A program made the position numbers and the translations under genes. Source: Crocinitomix sp. (GTDB lineage: Bacteria > Bacteroidota > Bacteroidia > Flavobacteriales_D > Crocinitomicaceae). From it: a stretch of 34,417 nt of DNA. Within the stretch, counting starts at the first letter, position 1; every line of letters starts with the position of its first letter. Location: the NCBI GenBank assembly GCA_013138735.1, contig WTCE01000012.1:1-34417 (forward strand), given 5' to 3'. Positions 34,187-34,417 of the stretch are shown here, piece by piece. The notes under the pieces were generated by a model. The model searched no databases. It saw only the letters and a list, made by a program, of their open reading frames with translations, and was not told the DNA's origin.

Positions 34187-34233
34187 AAATCGAGTAGGAA
34201 GATAGAGGTTATTCCCCTATCTGTCCTCTCACA

Positions 34234-34263
34234 CCACCGTACGTACGGATTCGTATACGGCGG
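34234..34263 (-). ncRNA. Group II intron domain V-like hairpin
   Basis: On the minus strand CCGCCGTA, TACG, AATC, CGTA, CG, TACGGTGG fold as a lower stem of 8 bp, upper stem of 4 bp, tetraloop and 2-nt bulge. This is the architecture of domain V, the catalytic core of group II introns. Flanked by the maturase stop codon and a domain VI-like stem. Confidence 0.75.
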
Positions 34264-34267
34264 TTCA

Positions 34268-34417
34268 TTAAGTTAGTAATTGTTTTGAGCACATTTCCAT
34301 AAGGCTAATGTATCCTTTCTCTTTAAGACGTTTATTGGTAATTGTTCGGGTAAGAATAAAGCTGTGAACAATGCGCCAACCACCTTTTCGGGTATTAGCC
34401 CATTCATAGGCTTTACG
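34268..34417 (-). CDS. Group II intron reverse transcriptase/maturase, C-terminal fragment
   Basis: The last 49 residues plus TAA of an intron-encoded protein whose 5' part lies beyond the window. The frame reads RKAYEWANTRKGGWRIVHSF, then ILTRTITNKRLKEKGY and a short basic end. The AxEWANTRKGxWRI and TITNxRLKxxGY patterns are those of the maturase (domain X) end of group II intron proteins. There is no visible HNH endonuclease after it; the ORF ends about 5 nt before the domain V-like RNA. The frame is intact to the window edge, so it is not visibly broken. Confidence 0.88.
   Translation of the reverse strand, partial: RKAYEWANTRKGGWRIVHSFILTRTITNKRLKEKGYISLMEMCSKQLLT

Larger units (their letters stand above)
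34190..34417 (-). mobile_element. Group II intron, 3' end (cut by window edge)
   Basis: The minus strand holds the end of an intron-encoded reverse transcriptase followed by a compact RNA tail. A domain V-like hairpin (34263-34234) has an 8-bp stem CCGCCGTA/TACGGTGG, a 2-nt CG bulge, a 4-bp upper stem and an AATC tetraloop. A domain VI-like stem (34221-34201) pairs GATAGGGG with CCTCTATC. The end CCTACTCGAT places the 3' splice boundary near 34190. The 5' part is outside the window. Confidence 0.85.

Overview
The window looks like a chromosomal segment of a marine-type Bacteroidota (Flavobacteriales-like) bacterium. Evidence: low GC, Bacteroidota-type promoters (TTG, 20 nt, TAnnTTTG) with no clear Shine-Dalgarno sites, an Alternative Complex III operon fused to cytochrome oxidase genes, a PorP/SprF type IX secretion protein, an IPExxxVDY-family protein next to pyruvate kinase, and the rimP-nusA-infB and SPOR-protein neighbourhood. 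I can place it at phylum/order level from gene families, not at genus level.

Layout. 1-338: non-coding, with a possible terminator and a dispersed hairpin repeat. 339-3046 (minus): ruvB, queG and an unknown acidic protein, probably one operon. 3047-3624: repeat-rich gap with a 181-bp tandem duplication and a strong terminator. 3625-16067 (minus): one compact 12.4-kb respiratory operon, actA-actB-actC-actD-actE-actF-ctaC-ctaD, encoding a quinol:cytochrome c oxidoreductase (Alternative Complex III) and the two core subunits of an aa3-type oxidase, so quinol oxidation and oxygen reduction are expressed together. 16339-16815 (plus): a divergent secreted SPOR-domain protein. 16816-17345: decayed repeats and the infB terminator. 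17346-22074 (minus): rimP-nusA-infB (ribosome maturation, transcription elongation, translation initiation), with a terminator-like hairpin in its own leader. 22217-22981 (minus): cyclase/kynurenine-formamidase-family hydrolase. 23100-26233 (plus): IPExxxVDY protein, pyruvate kinase, unknown six-helix membrane protein. 26262-28817 (minus): large secreted lamin-tail-domain protein, divergent from asd (28877-29866, plus). 30129-33031 (minus): peptide-type ABC substrate-binding lipoprotein and PorP/SprF. 33416-34186 (plus): lipoprotein with acidic calcium-binding-like loops. 34190-34417 (minus): the 3' end of a group II intron with the C-terminus of its reverse transcriptase/maturase, cut by the window edge.

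No wholly new multi-gene system stands out. The most interesting signals are: a hairpin plus T-run between a near-perfect promoter and the rimP start codon (possible NusA-responsive attenuation of the nusA operon); a helix-hairpin-helix domain fused to the C-terminus of the membrane subunit ActC; a six-heme ActA with an added N-terminal cytochrome c domain; a long helical insertion in CtaC; His/Asp-rich tails on several respiratory subunits; and several families of dispersed repeats that begin at, or within a base or two of, stop codons.
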